A DNA stretch of 45,350 nucleotides from Oscillospiraceae bacterium (lineage in GTDB: Bacteria; Bacillota; Clostridia; Oscillospirales; Oscillospiraceae), in the NCBI GenBank assembly GCA_017448145.1, contig JAFSMA010000039.1, positions 1 through 45,350 on the forward strand. The letters are read 5' to 3'. Position numbers and translations under genes: made by a program. The notes beneath the pieces were generated by a model, which was given only the letters and a program-made list of their open reading frames with translations, ran no database searches and was not told where the DNA came from. Shown piece after piece: positions 7,424 to 15,411 of the stretch. How positions within the stretch are numbered: position 1 is the first letter of the stretch; every line of letters starts with the position of its first letter.

Positions 7424-7879
7424 TTACTTAATCGAGACTGTCCACGTTTCTCCGTCGACCAGGTATTGGAATTCCGTCAGCGCGGGGTCGTTCATTACCC
7501 GCAGCAATTCCGCAAAGTCATCCACCGTGTTTATCTCCGGCAGACGGCTGCATTCCACCCATTCCATCTGCCCTTCATCCGAAGAAACCACCGTTCCGCT
7601 GTAATCCGTGGTCTTAAAGAGAAAGACAACGTATCGCCCTTCCTTGATGGGAAACTGCTTTACGCCCACCAGTCTCGGGTTTTTGATGTCCAGCCCGGTT
7701 TCTTCCTTCATTTCACGCACCACCGCGTCAACGAAGGATTCTCCCGGCTCCACGTGACCGCCCGGAAGCGTGTATCCCTGCCAGTCCTTATTCACTCTGT
7801 TCTGAAGCAGCATTCTGTCTCCGTCCGTAATGAGGCAGAGTACCGTCAGCTCCACGTTTTCCGTTCTGCGCATCACCAT
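7424..7879 (-). CDS. Nudix hydrolase
   Basis: A 151-residue pyrophosphohydrolase with a complete Nudix box: GGHVEPGESFVDAVVREMKE followed by ETG, matching GX5EX7REUXEEXGU, with the metal-binding REMKEE. Such enzymes cleave nucleoside diphosphates linked to another moiety (ADP-ribose, oxidised dNTPs, NADH); the substrate is not readable. The start overlaps the pncB stop in TGATG, so translation is probably coupled. An alternative ATG lies two codons in (7873). The pairing with pncB hints at a role in NAD-related or PRPP-derived metabolites, but this is inference. Confidence 0.9.
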   Translation of the reverse strand: MVMRRTENVELTVLCLITDGDRMLLQNRVNKDWQGYTLPGGHVEPGESFVDAVVREMKEETGLDIKNPRLVGVKQFPIKEGRYVVFLFKTTDYSGTVVSSDEGQMEWVECSRLPEINTVDDFAELLRVMNDPALTEFQYLVDGETWTVSIK

Positions 7880-9330
7880 CAGTGCTGTGACTTATGCAGC
7901 AAATCGTGGCGGATGTCCCACAGCTTCTGGCTCAGGTCCACGTAGTAGGAATGGGGATTGTCGAAGCGCTTCACCTCGTCCCACAGAGTATCCACCTGCT
8001 GCTGGCAGTAGGCCTTGATCTCCGGCAGTGAAGGGCTTTGGTACACCAGCTTGCCCCCCAGGAAGATGGGCTCCAGCAGCTGGCGGGCGTGGAAGTCGTA
8101 GACGGTTTTCTTCTTCCAGGTGGCGTTGGGGTCGAAAATCTCCAGATCCTTGCTGTCGTCCACTTCCTCGTCATACACCGTCATATAGTCGGCGATGGCC
8201 TTGCCGGTGTCGTTGCCGTAGAAGCGATAGACCTTCTTGAAGTGGGGGACGGTGATCTTCTCCACATTCTCGCTGACCTTGATCTTGGGCACCACGTTGC
8301 CCCCGTCGTCCTCCACCGCCACCAGCTTGTAGACGCCGCCGAACACAGGCTCGGACCGGGCGGTGATCATCCGCTCGCCCACGCCGAACATGTCGATTTT
8401 GGCGTCCTGGAGCAGCAGATCCTGGATGAGGTACTCGTCCAGAGAGTTGGAGGCGGAGATCTGGCAGCTCTCCCACCCGGCCGCGTCCAGCATCTCCCGG
8501 GCCTTGCGGCTTAAATAGGCGATGTCGCCGCTGTCCAACCGGATGCCGCACTTGGTGATGCCCCGGGGCCGCAGCACCTCGTTGAACACCCGGATGGCGT
8601 TGGGCACGCCGGATTTCAGCGTGTTATAGGTGTCCACCAGCAGGGTGGCATTGGTGGGGTAGGTCTCGCAGTAGGCCTTGAAGGCCTCGTATTCGCTGTC
8701 AAACATCTGCACCCAGGCGTGGGCCATGGTGCCGCCGGCAGGCACGCCGTAAATCTCGTCGGAGATGGTGCAGGCGGTGCCGGCGCAGCCGCCGATGTAA
8801 GCGGCTCGGGCGCCGATGATGGCGGCGTCAGCACCCTGGGCACGGCGGGAGCCGAACTCCAGCACCGTGCGGCCCCGGGCGGCCCGGCAGATGCGGTTGG
8901 CCTTGGTGGCGATCAGGCTCTGGTGGTTCACCGTCAGCAGGGTGAAGGTCTCAATGAGCTGGGCCTCAATGGCAGGGGCCCGCACCACCACCAGCGGCTC
9001 CCGGGGGAACACAGGGGTGCCCTCGGGGATGGCGTAAATATCGCCGGTAAAGTGGAAGTCCTTCAGATAGGCCAAAAATTCCTCGCTGAAATAGTTCCGG
9101 GAGCGGAGATAGGCAATGTCCCGCTCGTCAAAGTGCAGGTTCTGGATATAATCAATGAGCTGTTCCAATCCGGCGGCGATGGCGAAGCCGCCGCCATCCG
9201 GCACCCGGCGGAAAAACACGTCGAAATAGCAGATGCGATCCTTATACCCGGTCTGGAAATAACCGTTGCCCATGGTCAGCTCATAGAAGTCGCAGAGCAT
9301 GGTCATATTCAGCTTATCTTCCGTTCTCAT
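7879..9330 (-). CDS. pncB: Nicotinate phosphoribosyltransferase
   Basis: A 483-residue enzyme of the Preiss-Handler salvage route: nicotinate + PRPP + ATP to nicotinate mononucleotide. Recognisable segments are DFYELTMGNGYF at the N-terminus, FDVFFRRVPDGGGFAI, EFGSRRAQG around residue 155, VDTYNTLKSG, IRLDSGDIAYLS and a VGERMITARSEPVFGG phosphate-binding region. Length fits the clostridial long form. TGAGG precedes the ATG. Its product is the substrate of NadD, which is also encoded in this window inside the smc operon. The downstream Nudix gene is translationally coupled. Confidence 0.95.
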   Translation of the reverse strand: MRTEDKLNMTMLCDFYELTMGNGYFQTGYKDRICYFDVFFRRVPDGGGFAIAAGLEQLIDYIQNLHFDERDIAYLRSRNYFSEEFLAYLKDFHFTGDIYAIPEGTPVFPREPLVVVRAPAIEAQLIETFTLLTVNHQSLIATKANRICRAARGRTVLEFGSRRAQGADAAIIGARAAYIGGCAGTACTISDEIYGVPAGGTMAHAWVQMFDSEYEAFKAYCETYPTNATLLVDTYNTLKSGVPNAIRVFNEVLRPRGITKCGIRLDSGDIAYLSRKAREMLDAAGWESCQISASNSLDEYLIQDLLLQDAKIDMFGVGERMITARSEPVFGGVYKLVAVEDDGGNVVPKIKVSENVEKITVPHFKKVYRFYGNDTGKAIADYMTVYDEEVDDSKDLEIFDPNATWKKKTVYDFHARQLLEPIFLGGKLVYQSPSLPEIKAYCQQQVDTLWDEVKRFDNPHSYYVDLSQKLWDIRHDLLHKSQH

Positions 9331-9386
9331 AACATTATCCTCAAAAGGCCGTCAGTTTTGCCCCGCAGGGCACAGCCTTCCCGCCC

Positions 9387-9414
9387 ATTATACCACAATT
9401 TGCCGCTTTCGCAA
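9387..9414 (-). promoter_or_regulatory. Promoter of the pncB operon
   Basis: Minus-strand TTGCGA (9409-9414), a 16-bp spacer and TATAAT (9387-9392), about 57 bp upstream of the pncB start. Confidence 0.72.
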
Positions 9415-9421
9415 CATGGAA

Positions 9422-9447
9422 AAAGCGCGGCCCGAAGGCCGCGCTTT
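9422..9447 (-). terminator. Terminator after the CD1247-like gene
   Basis: A perfect 11-bp stem with a 4-nt loop followed on the minus strand by TTTTTCC. It ends the efp transcription unit. The pncB promoter begins a few bases beyond. Confidence 0.85.
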
Positions 9448-9469
9448 AATTTGCATGGATACGGACGGA

Positions 9470-9892
9470 TTACTCCTCGTCCTTATTGGTGGCGTTGGCC
9501 AGGTCGCTGAGGTCGAACTCCAGGCGCTCGCCGCAGTTGGGGCAAACCACCTCGCCGTCGGCCAGCACGTCCTCGTCGAACACCACTTCCTCCTCGCAGC
9601 AGGGGCAGGTGGTGACGAACAGCTCGTCGTCATCGTCGTCCTCGTCATCGTCCTCGTCGTCATCATCCAGAGCGAAGTACAGCGTCTCCTCCACGTCGCT
9701 CAGATCCTCGCTGACGGCGTCCAGACCGTCCTCGAGATCGACGATCTCGCTCTCCACGTCGGCAAACTCCTCCGCCATGGCGTCCAGCACGTCGATGATA
9801 CCGGCAATCAGCTTGCCTTCCTTGGTCTCCTCGTCCAGCTTCAGGCCCTCGGCCAGACCTTTCAGATACGCTACCTTCTCGGAAATTTCCAT
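9470..9892 (-). CDS. CD1247-like acidic protein with C-terminal zinc ribbon
   Basis: A 140-residue protein I associate with the clostridial CD1247 N-terminal-domain family; its function is unknown. Residues 1-70 are predicted helical (MEISEKVAYLKGLAEGL followed by heptad-like stretches). Residues 76-90 are an unbroken run of Asp and Glu. The C-terminus carries two Cys pairs, C96/C99 and C117/C120, with CPCC and CPNC spacing typical of a zinc ribbon. It lies about 60 bp after efp under the same promoter, with AAAGGAG ahead of the ATG. The link to efp suggests a translation-related role, which is inference. Confidence 0.82.
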   Translation of the reverse strand: MEISEKVAYLKGLAEGLKLDEETKEGKLIAGIIDVLDAMAEEFADVESEIVDLEDGLDAVSEDLSDVEETLYFALDDDDEDDDEDDDDDELFVTTCPCCEEEVVFDEDVLADGEVVCPNCGERLEFDLSDLANATNKDEE

Positions 9893-9954
9893 TGTGTTGC
9901 TCCTTTCCGGCGGCGCACACCGCCCAGTCCTATTGGTGGTTCGGTCTTTAGGAT

Positions 9955-10521
9955 TTACTTGGCGCGGCCCAGATATTCACCGGTACGGGTGTCGATGGTG
10001 ATCTTGTCGCCGATGTTGATGAACAGGGGCACCTTCACCTCGGCGCCGGTCTCCACGGTGGCGGGCTTGAGGGTGTTGGTGGCGGTGTTGCCGGCCAGAC
10101 CCGGCTCGGTCTCGGTGACCTCCAGATCCATGAAGTTGGGGCACTCCAGGCCGAACACGTTGCCCTTATAGCTCAGCACCTTGCACACGGTGTTCTCGGT
10201 GATGAACTTGAAGGCGTCGCCCAGCAGGTCCTTGCCCAGGGGCACCATGTCGAAGGTCTCCTGATCCATGAAGTAGTACAGGTCGCCGTCATTGTAGCTG
10301 TAAGACATATCCTTGCGGTCGATGAAGGCCTCCTCAAACTTGGCAGTGGGGTTGAAGGAAGTCTCGGTGACGCCGCCGGTGACGATGTTCTTCATCTTGG
10401 TGCGCACGAAAGCGGCGCCCTTGCCGGGCTTCACGTGCTGGAACTCCACCACCTGCATGATCTTGCCCTCATACTCGAAGGTCTTGCCGTTTCTGAAATC
10501 GCCGGCAGTAATAGTTGCCAT
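9955..10521 (-). CDS. efp: Translation elongation factor P
   Basis: A 188-residue EF-P, which binds between the P and E sites of the ribosome and rescues stalling at polyproline stretches. The N-terminal KOW-like domain has the PGKG loop whose Lys (K34 here) is the position modified in many bacteria; no modifying enzyme is encoded nearby. The central and C-terminal OB domains are complete, ending with [19 protein letters not shown] precedes the ATG. The next gene on this strand upstream is an M24 peptidase, an arrangement common in Firmicutes, but here efp has its own promoter. Confidence 0.97.
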   Translation of the reverse strand: MATITAGDFRNGKTFEYEGKIMQVVEFQHVKPGKGAAFVRTKMKNIVTGGVTETSFNPTAKFEEAFIDRKDMSYSYNDGDLYYFMDQETFDMVPLGKDLLGDAFKFITENTVCKVLSYKGNVFGLECPNFMDLEVTETEPGLAGNTATNTLKPATVETGAEVKVPLFINIGDKITIDTRTGEYLGRAK

Positions 10522-10599
10522 AATAATGTCCTCCCATATTGATGAGGGAACATGACGATTCCCTCGAATTGAATGATGCAGCCAAAATTAGCCTCATAT

Positions 10600-10628
10600 A
10601 TTGTACATGAACACCTGCCGTTTGGCAA
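10600..10628 (-). promoter_or_regulatory. Promoter of efp
   Basis: Minus-strand TTGCCA (10623-10628), a 17-bp spacer and TACAAT (10600-10605), about 80 bp upstream of the efp start. Confidence 0.75.
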
Positions 10629-10659
10629 GGGTTTTACATGAAATTCTGCAAAAAAGTGC

Positions 10660-11721
10660 TTACAGCACCAGCAGCGCCTTGGGGGCCTGGGTGATGAGAT
10701 GGCTGCCGTCGGCCTTGATCACCATCACGTCCTCAATGCGCACGCCGAACTTGCCGGGGATGTAGATGCCGGGCTCGGCGGAGGTGACGGCGCCGTCGGG
10801 CATGGGATTGTGGTTGGAGGGGGCGTTGTTGGGGGCTTCGTGGATGTCGATGCCCAGGCTGTGGCCGAAGCTGTGGCCGAAATACTGGCCATATCCTGCA
10901 TCCTCGATCACCTTCCGGGCCGCGCCGTCAATGTCCGCGCCGCTGACGCCCGCCTTGGCGGCGGCGATGCCGGCCAGCTGGGCCTCCAAAACGGTGTTGT
11001 ACACCTTCCGCATCTCCTCAGTGGGCTCGCCCACGCAGACGGTGCGGGTCATGTCGCTGCAATAGCCCTCGTAGATGCAGCCAAAGTCCATGGTGACGAA
11101 CTCGCCCGGCTGCACCTGTCGGTCGGTGGGCACGGCGTGGGGCATGGAGCCGTTGGGGCCGGAGGCCACAATGGGGTCAAAGGAATTCTTGTGGGCGCCG
11201 TACTCCATCATCAGATAGGTGAGGCGGGCGGCGATGTGCTTCTCCGTCATACCGGGCTGGATTTCCCGGCAGATCTGCTCCAGTGCCTTCTCGGCGATGC
11301 GCTGGGCGGCGGTGAGGCGGCGGATCTCCTCGTCGTCCTTCACGGCGCGAAGCTCCTTCATCAGGTCGCTGGCGCCCACCATGTTCGCCTTCAGCTTGGC
11401 GGACAGGTCATTATACGCCGCCACGGTGACAGCGGCGTCCTCATAACCCACCGTCTTGATGCCGTGGGCGGTAAGCACGTCGTTGATGCACACGGTAAAG
11501 GGCCGCTTGGCGCTGATCTGCTCAATGACAGCGGCGTCGCCGATGGCCTTGCCCGCCGCCTCGGTGTAGCGGGAGTCGGTGAAATACCAGCTTCCCTGGC
11601 GAGTGATGAGGGCCATGCCCTCCCCCATGAAGCCGGTGGCATAGAAGCAGTTGGAATCGGAGGTCAGCAAAATAGCGGGCAGGTTGCCCAGGGCCTGGCT
11701 GATACGTACAATGTGATTCAT
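10660..11721 (-). CDS. M24 family Xaa-Pro peptidase
   Basis: A 353-residue dinuclear-metal aminopeptidase of the creatinase/Xaa-Pro dipeptidase fold. The N-terminal domain (about 1-125) is the creatinase-like domain; the C-terminal pita-bread domain holds the metal ligands in MDFGCIYEGYCSDMTR (two Asp), GHSFGHSLGIDIHE (His), SAEPGIY (Glu) and GVRIEDV (Glu). It removes or cleaves next to proline. It follows yqeG by 3 bp, with AAAGGAG before the ATG, and precedes the efp unit. Exact specificity (aminopeptidase P or prolidase) cannot be told from sequence. Confidence 0.93.
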   Translation of the reverse strand: MNHIVRISQALGNLPAILLTSDSNCFYATGFMGEGMALITRQGSWYFTDSRYTEAAGKAIGDAAVIEQISAKRPFTVCINDVLTAHGIKTVGYEDAAVTVAAYNDLSAKLKANMVGASDLMKELRAVKDDEEIRRLTAAQRIAEKALEQICREIQPGMTEKHIAARLTYLMMEYGAHKNSFDPIVASGPNGSMPHAVPTDRQVQPGEFVTMDFGCIYEGYCSDMTRTVCVGEPTEEMRKVYNTVLEAQLAGIAAAKAGVSGADIDGAARKVIEDAGYGQYFGHSFGHSLGIDIHEAPNNAPSNHNPMPDGAVTSAEPGIYIPGKFGVRIEDVMVIKADGSHLITQAPKALLVL

Positions 11722-11724
11722 GGC

Positions 11725-12222
11725 TTATTTCTCCTTTCGCAGGGCCTTAAAGGGCCGCTGTAATAGATGTAAAAAATGGTTCCAGGGGCCTACGGGGCCG
11801 CCCAGCGGCTCCACCATCAGGGCCCACACCCCGGCGCGGTTGGCCGCCAGCATATCGGTGAGCAGCTTGTCGCCCAGGGCGGCGGTGTGTGCCGCGTCGA
11901 TACCGGCCCGGGCCATGGCCCGGCAGTAGCCGCCGGTGCCCGGCTTTCCGGCGTGGCCCTCGTACAAAATGCCCAAAGGCTCACAGAAGGCCGCCACACG
12001 GGCGGGATTGCGGTTGTTGCTGACCACCATGACAGTAATCCCCACGTCCGCCAGGTCGGCGATCCAGCTGCACACGTCGCTGTCCGGCGTCTTCACCCGC
12101 TTGGGGGCCAGGGTGTAGTCCAGGTCGCACAGCACCAGCTGGATGCCCCGGCGGTGCAGCAGTTCCGGCGTCACCTCCCGGTAGGAGGACAGCACCCGGT
12201 CGGGCCGCAAGGAAAAGGCCAT
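11725..12222 (-). CDS. yqeG: YqeG family HAD-IIIA phosphatase
   Basis: A 165-residue HAD-superfamily hydrolase. The catalytic DxDxT motif is present as DLDYT near residue 33, followed by motif II in VVSNN and a C-terminal LGDKLLTDMLAANRAG stretch (motif IV Asp). YqeG relatives are predicted phosphatases of unknown substrate; PGP phosphatase activity is known for some eukaryotic relatives. The gene has its own promoter at 12263-12290 and a clear AAAGGAGG site, and leads a two-gene unit with the M24 peptidase. Confidence 0.9.
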   Translation of the reverse strand: MAFSLRPDRVLSSYREVTPELLHRRGIQLVLCDLDYTLAPKRVKTPDSDVCSWIADLADVGITVMVVSNNRNPARVAAFCEPLGILYEGHAGKPGTGGYCRAMARAGIDAAHTAALGDKLLTDMLAANRAGVWALMVEPLGGPVGPWNHFLHLLQRPFKALRKEK

Positions 12223-12262
12223 ACGTCTCCCTCCTTTCAGCGGATACTATTTTTCCGCACAC

Positions 12263-12290
12263 AGTATATCATTTTTCAAGGGAAATACAA
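12263..12290 (-). promoter_or_regulatory. Promoter of yqeG-M24 peptidase
   Basis: Minus-strand TTGTAT (12285-12290), a 16-bp spacer and TATACT (12263-12268), directly after the rpsU terminator. Confidence 0.7.
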
Positions 12291-12291
12291 G

Positions 12292-12323
12292 AAAAAATCA
12301 CCTGCCCGAAACCGGGCAGGTGA
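12292..12323 (-). terminator. Terminator of rpsU
   Basis: An 11-bp perfect stem (arms 12298-12308 and 12313-12323) with a 4-nt loop followed on the minus strand by TTTTTTC, 9 bp after the rpsU stop. Confidence 0.9.
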
Positions 12324-12331
12324 CGTGCGCA

Positions 12332-12517
12332 TTAATAATAACGCTTGTTGCGGTTCTTGCGAGCGGCCTCGGACTTCTTGCGGCGCTTGACGCTGGGGCT
12401 CTCATAGCACTCACGGCGGCGCACCTCAGCCACGATACCGGCCTTGGCGCAGCTTCTCTTGAAGCGCTTCAGGGCGCTATCCAGGCTCTCGCCTTCCTTC
12501 ACATGGACTTCGGACAT
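12332..12517 (-). CDS. rpsU: 30S ribosomal protein S21
   Basis: A 61-residue highly basic protein. The S21 pattern is clear: an N-terminal [19 protein letters not shown] segment, a [18 protein letters not shown] core and a Lys/Arg-rich tail. S21 sits on the 30S platform near the anti-Shine-Dalgarno helix and is needed for initiation. It is monocistronic here, with a strong promoter about 80 bp upstream, GGAGGG before the ATG and a terminator just after the stop. Confidence 0.97.
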   Translation of the reverse strand: MSEVHVKEGESLDSALKRFKRSCAKAGIVAEVRRRECYESPSVKRRKKSEAARKNRNKRYY

Positions 12518-12599
12518 CTATTTTCCCTCCCTCCGATATACCCGGGCTTCATCCGCAGGTACTCTTGAAGAAGTCATAGCACATGACTTGACAGAGGAT

Positions 12600-12628
12600 A
12601 TTATACGCAACGTGCCCCTGCCTGTCAA
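12600..12628 (-). promoter_or_regulatory. Promoter of rpsU
   Basis: Perfect minus-strand TTGACA (12623-12628), 17-bp spacer, TATAAT (12600-12605). The consensus match fits a highly expressed ribosomal gene. The leader of about 75 nt shows no obvious riboswitch. Confidence 0.9.
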
Positions 12629-12703
12629 GCAATTTTTTTGCATTTTTGTGGTTATTCTGCCACTTTCACCCATTGGGCAGCAGCATGGCGTCAGCTGTAT
12701 GCG

Positions 12704-14113
12704 TTATGTAAACTTACACATGGTCGTGTCAATATAGTAGTCCTCCGGGTTATCAATATCGGTTCCGTTCTCCCCGAATATGCATTTATTGATCCACATG
12801 CTGTTGTCTCTGGACATGTGTATCACCCGCACCGCCGTTTCGTTGCGGTACAGCTCGCACACCCCCAGTACCTGTCTCCCTTCAAACAGAGAGTCGATCT
12901 CCACGCCCACAGTGTTGTCCGTAAAGAGGCAGAAATCCGCGCCGATGATGGTAAAGCGCCTGACGGAAATGGCGGTGTCCCAGCCGGAGAAGCGGCAGCC
13001 CATCAGTATCACCGGGCGCAGCGCCGCCAGGCCCACGCCGCTGCCCGGCCCGGCAAACGTCACATCCCGCAGCATCAGCTCCGCCACCGTGGGCTCCACC
13101 GTGGCGCCGGCGGTGAACACCGTCTCCTCCCCCCTGCCCGTCACAGTGAGGTCGCCCCGGAAGTGGATGCTTTCGGTGTAGATGGCCGCAGGGAGATGGA
13201 GGATGACATCGTACCGCTCCGTCAGCGACAGGGGCTCTACGGCGTCAATGACCCGCTGCAGCGATGGGGCGTCCTCCATGGGCGCCACGGTGCTGTCTAT
13301 AACAACCTCATCCATATTGGATATATCCATCACCTGATCCAGGTAGAGAATATCCCCGTTTTTCATCTCCACCGTCCAGCGCAGCACCGCCCGGCCCGCC
13401 GGGCCTATGGCGCTTGCCAGATAGCTTTGCAAAGTGTCATCGAAATAATGGTACCAGTTCTCTAAGCTGCTCTGCTCCAGCCACACGGCGGCGTTGCCGG
13501 ACACCTCCTCCAGACGGTAAGAGGCCACCAGGGCGTCAAACTCCCGGGAGCAGGGCTGCTCACCGGGGCGCTTGGCACACAGCACCATCGTGGTGCCGCA
13601 CTGGCCGCCCTCTGTCGTCCAGCCCTTCCACCGGCCCTTGGGGGCAGGGGCCTCATTATATACCTCCGGCATACCCGCAAACAGCAAATATACCTGTCCA
13701 TTCTCGGCGGTGTATTCCAAATAATAAGGGTACTCCGCCCCCTCCGCCACGTCGCCCGGCAGCGGCGTCGGCTCCGCCTCCTCAGGGATGGCGAGGCTTT
13801 CCAGCAGCGCTGTCAGCGGGTCTGTACTCTCCACCGGCTCCTGCTCCTGCTGTTCCTGCTGCGCCGCCAGGGCGGCGGCCTCCGCCTCCTGCCTCTCCTT
13901 TTCCCGGATGGCTCTCGTACCCAGCACGATAGCGGCAGCGCTGCCCACAAGAGATACCGTCACCACCACCGCCATCACCGTCCGCCGCAGGCGGAAGCGG
14001 TTGATGCGCCGGGGCGGCGAGACGACATGCCGCTCCACCTGGGAGGCGGCGCAATAGGGGCACAGCGCCGCCTCATCCGGCAGCATAGCCCCACACTGAA
14101 CGCACTTCTTCAT
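12704..14113 (-). CDS. Zinc-ribbon, single-pass membrane protein with predicted beta-helix domain
   Basis: A 469-residue protein of no named family. It begins with a zinc ribbon (C4, C7, C18, C21), then a basic stretch and one membrane helix at about 45-65, then a Glu/Gln-rich linker (about 70-100). The remaining 350 residues should be outside the cell. The last about 180 residues have short repeating strands (such as LTVTGRGEETVFTAG and LMLRDVTFAGPGSG) that suggest a right-handed beta-helix of the pectate-lyase type; no catalytic residues can be assigned. Its start overlaps the stop of the kinase gene by 4 bp, so the two are coupled. It may be a substrate or sensor partner of that kinase, which is inference. 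Confidence 0.8.
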   Translation of the reverse strand: MKKCVQCGAMLPDEAALCPYCAASQVERHVVSPPRRINRFRLRRTVMAVVVTVSLVGSAAAIVLGTRAIREKERQEAEAAALAAQQEQQEQEPVESTDPLTALLESLAIPEEAEPTPLPGDVAEGAEYPYYLEYTAENGQVYLLFAGMPEVYNEAPAPKGRWKGWTTEGGQCGTTMVLCAKRPGEQPCSREFDALVASYRLEEVSGNAAVWLEQSSLENWYHYFDDTLQSYLASAIGPAGRAVLRWTVEMKNGDILYLDQVMDISNMDEVVIDSTVAPMEDAPSLQRVIDAVEPLSLTERYDVILHLPAAIYTESIHFRGDLTVTGRGEETVFTAGATVEPTVAELMLRDVTFAGPGSGVGLAALRPVILMGCRFSGWDTAISVRRFTIIGADFCLFTDNTVGVEIDSLFEGRQVLGVCELYRNETAVRVIHMSRDNSMWINKCIFGENGTDIDNPEDYYIDTTMCKFT

Positions 14114-14814
14114 ACGCCCAATGCCTCCTTCAGCGTCAGCACGTCAGGAAAGCGCCCATCCGGGTCCACCATGGTGCAGCGCCGCACGATGCGGCCCAGA
14201 CCGCCCCCCGCCAACTGCCGTGAGGGGTGCTGCCCGGTGACCATCACGTTCAGCAGCACGCCCAGAGAGTAGATGTCCGCCCGGCCGTCGGTCTGCTTCA
14301 GGCCGAACTGCTCCGGGGCGGCGTAGCCGGTGGTGCCCAGAATCCGGGTGTCGGCGCTGGCCTGGGGCTTCACCATCCGGGAGGCGTCAAAGTCGATGAG
14401 CACCGCCTCGTCCCCCCGCAGGATCACGTTGCTGTCCTTCACGTCCCGGTGCACCGCCCCCAGGGAGTGAATCACCCACAGGGCGTCGCACAGATTGATG
14501 GCGGCCCGGCGGGCCTCCTTCTCCGTCAGCACGCCGCCCTCCAGCAGGAACGACAGGGTGTCGCCCTGGATATACTCCTCCAGCACCGCCACAGCGCCGT
14601 CCTTCTCCGCCACCTCCGCGATGCGTGGCAGATAGCAGCACTCCACCTCCAGCAGCTTGCGGTATACGTCCGCGCTGCCGGTAAATCGTCTGAACACAAA
14701 TCTATTCCCGGTAGCTCGATGACGCAACAGCTCCACGGTGCCCCGCTGCCCCCGTTTCAGTATCTTTTCTATCGCAAATTGCTCCTCCACGGAGCGCAGC
14801 AAAAAATCATACAC
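14110..14814 (-). CDS. Divergent serine/threonine protein kinase-like protein
   Basis: A 234-residue kinase domain with no membrane segment. Catalytic-loop residues are intact: HRDVKDSN at 122-129 (Asp124, Asn129), and APEQ at 166-169. Two motifs are altered: the beta-3 Lys that anchors ATP phosphates appears to be Arg42 (in NRFVFRRF), and the DFG motif reads DFD (141-143). The glycine loop is KRGQRGTV rather than GxGxxG. It may be a weak or atypical kinase. The start is GTG at 14814, set 8 bp after AGGAGG. It is followed, with 4-bp overlap, by the zinc-ribbon membrane protein gene and is divergent from an HTH regulator. Confidence 0.85.
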   Translation of the reverse strand: MYDFLLRSVEEQFAIEKILKRGQRGTVELLRHRATGNRFVFRRFTGSADVYRKLLEVECCYLPRIAEVAEKDGAVAVLEEYIQGDTLSFLLEGGVLTEKEARRAAINLCDALWVIHSLGAVHRDVKDSNVILRGDEAVLIDFDASRMVKPQASADTRILGTTGYAAPEQFGLKQTDGRADIYSLGVLLNVMVTGQHPSRQLAGGGLGRIVRRCTMVDPDGRFPDVLTLKEALGV

Positions 14815-14857
14815 CTAAAAAACCTCCTTGATACTATGCTCCCGGCATATTGATTTT

Positions 14858-14888
14858 TTGTTAAATTCAGGTATCATTATCATATAAT
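14858..14888 (+). promoter_or_regulatory. Probable promoter of the HTH gene
   Basis: TATAAT at 14883-14888 lies 30 bp before the HTH start in a very AT-rich stretch. The best -35 is TTGTTA at 14858-14863 with a long 19-bp spacer, so the -35 is uncertain. Confidence 0.5.
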
Positions 14889-14917
14889 ATTTAAAATTAT
14901 TTGTAAAGGAGTGCCGA

Positions 14918-15343
14918 ATGGAGTCGAAGAATACCGACGCCCTGCAGCAGGAGCTGATGCAGGCCAACAATCTGGATCGATTCCTGACGGAGAACGACAG
15001 CAGCTTCCGCAGCGAATCGGCCCCCGAAATGCTTAAACGTCTTTTTGAGAAACGAGATATCACCAAGGCGGCTTTGGCCAAGCAGTCCGGCATGAGCGAG
15101 GTGTACCTCCATCAGGTTTTCTCCGGACGCCGAAACCCATCCCGCAACAGGCTGCTGTGCCTGTGCCTGGGGCTGCACGCCACCTTTGAGGAGACCCAGA
15201 ATCTACTGTTGCAGTGCCGCCTGGCGCCGCTGTATCCCCGGGACAAGCGGGACGCCATTATTATCTTCGGCCTGAGCCACGATATGTCCCTTTTCCAGAT
15301 CAACGACAAATTATTTGCCGAGCAGGAGGACACACTGTGCTGA
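14918..15343 (+). CDS. Helix-turn-helix protein divergent from the kinase
   Basis: A 141-residue protein with an XRE/Cro-type helix-turn-helix at about 45-95: DITKAALAKQSGMSEVYLHQ, then VFSGRRNPSRNRLLCLCLGL. The N-terminal 40 residues look helical and polar; the C-terminal 35 have no recognised ligand domain. AAAGGAG lies before the ATG. Only about 100 bp separates it from the oppositely transcribed kinase gene, so it is a candidate regulator of both directions. Direct evidence of an operator is lacking. Confidence 0.88.
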   Translation: MESKNTDALQQELMQANNLDRFLTENDSSFRSESAPEMLKRLFEKRDITKAALAKQSGMSEVYLHQVFSGRRNPSRNRLLCLCLGLHATFEETQNLLLQCRLAPLYPRDKRDAIIIFGLSHDMSLFQINDKLFAEQEDTLC

Positions 15344-15370
15344 CGGCCCCAAGCACTTTCTTATGACGCA

Positions 15371-15411
15371 GAATCCCCGCGAAGCCCTCGGGGTGGCGGG
15401 GGTTCTTTTTT
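15371..15411 (+). terminator. Terminator of the HTH gene, overlapping the leuS 3' end
   Basis: Arms GAATCCCCGC and GCGGGGGTTC enclose a 15-nt loop, followed by TTTTTT on the plus strand. The T run reaches into the leuS stop codon region, so the two convergent genes share this end. Confidence 0.82.

Noticed and set aside
12587-12607. Plus-strand TTGACAGAGG-TATTATA string similar to one at 189-210
   Set aside because: The likeness is only about 12 bp, both spacings are too short for a promoter, and the second lies within the minus-strand rpsU promoter.
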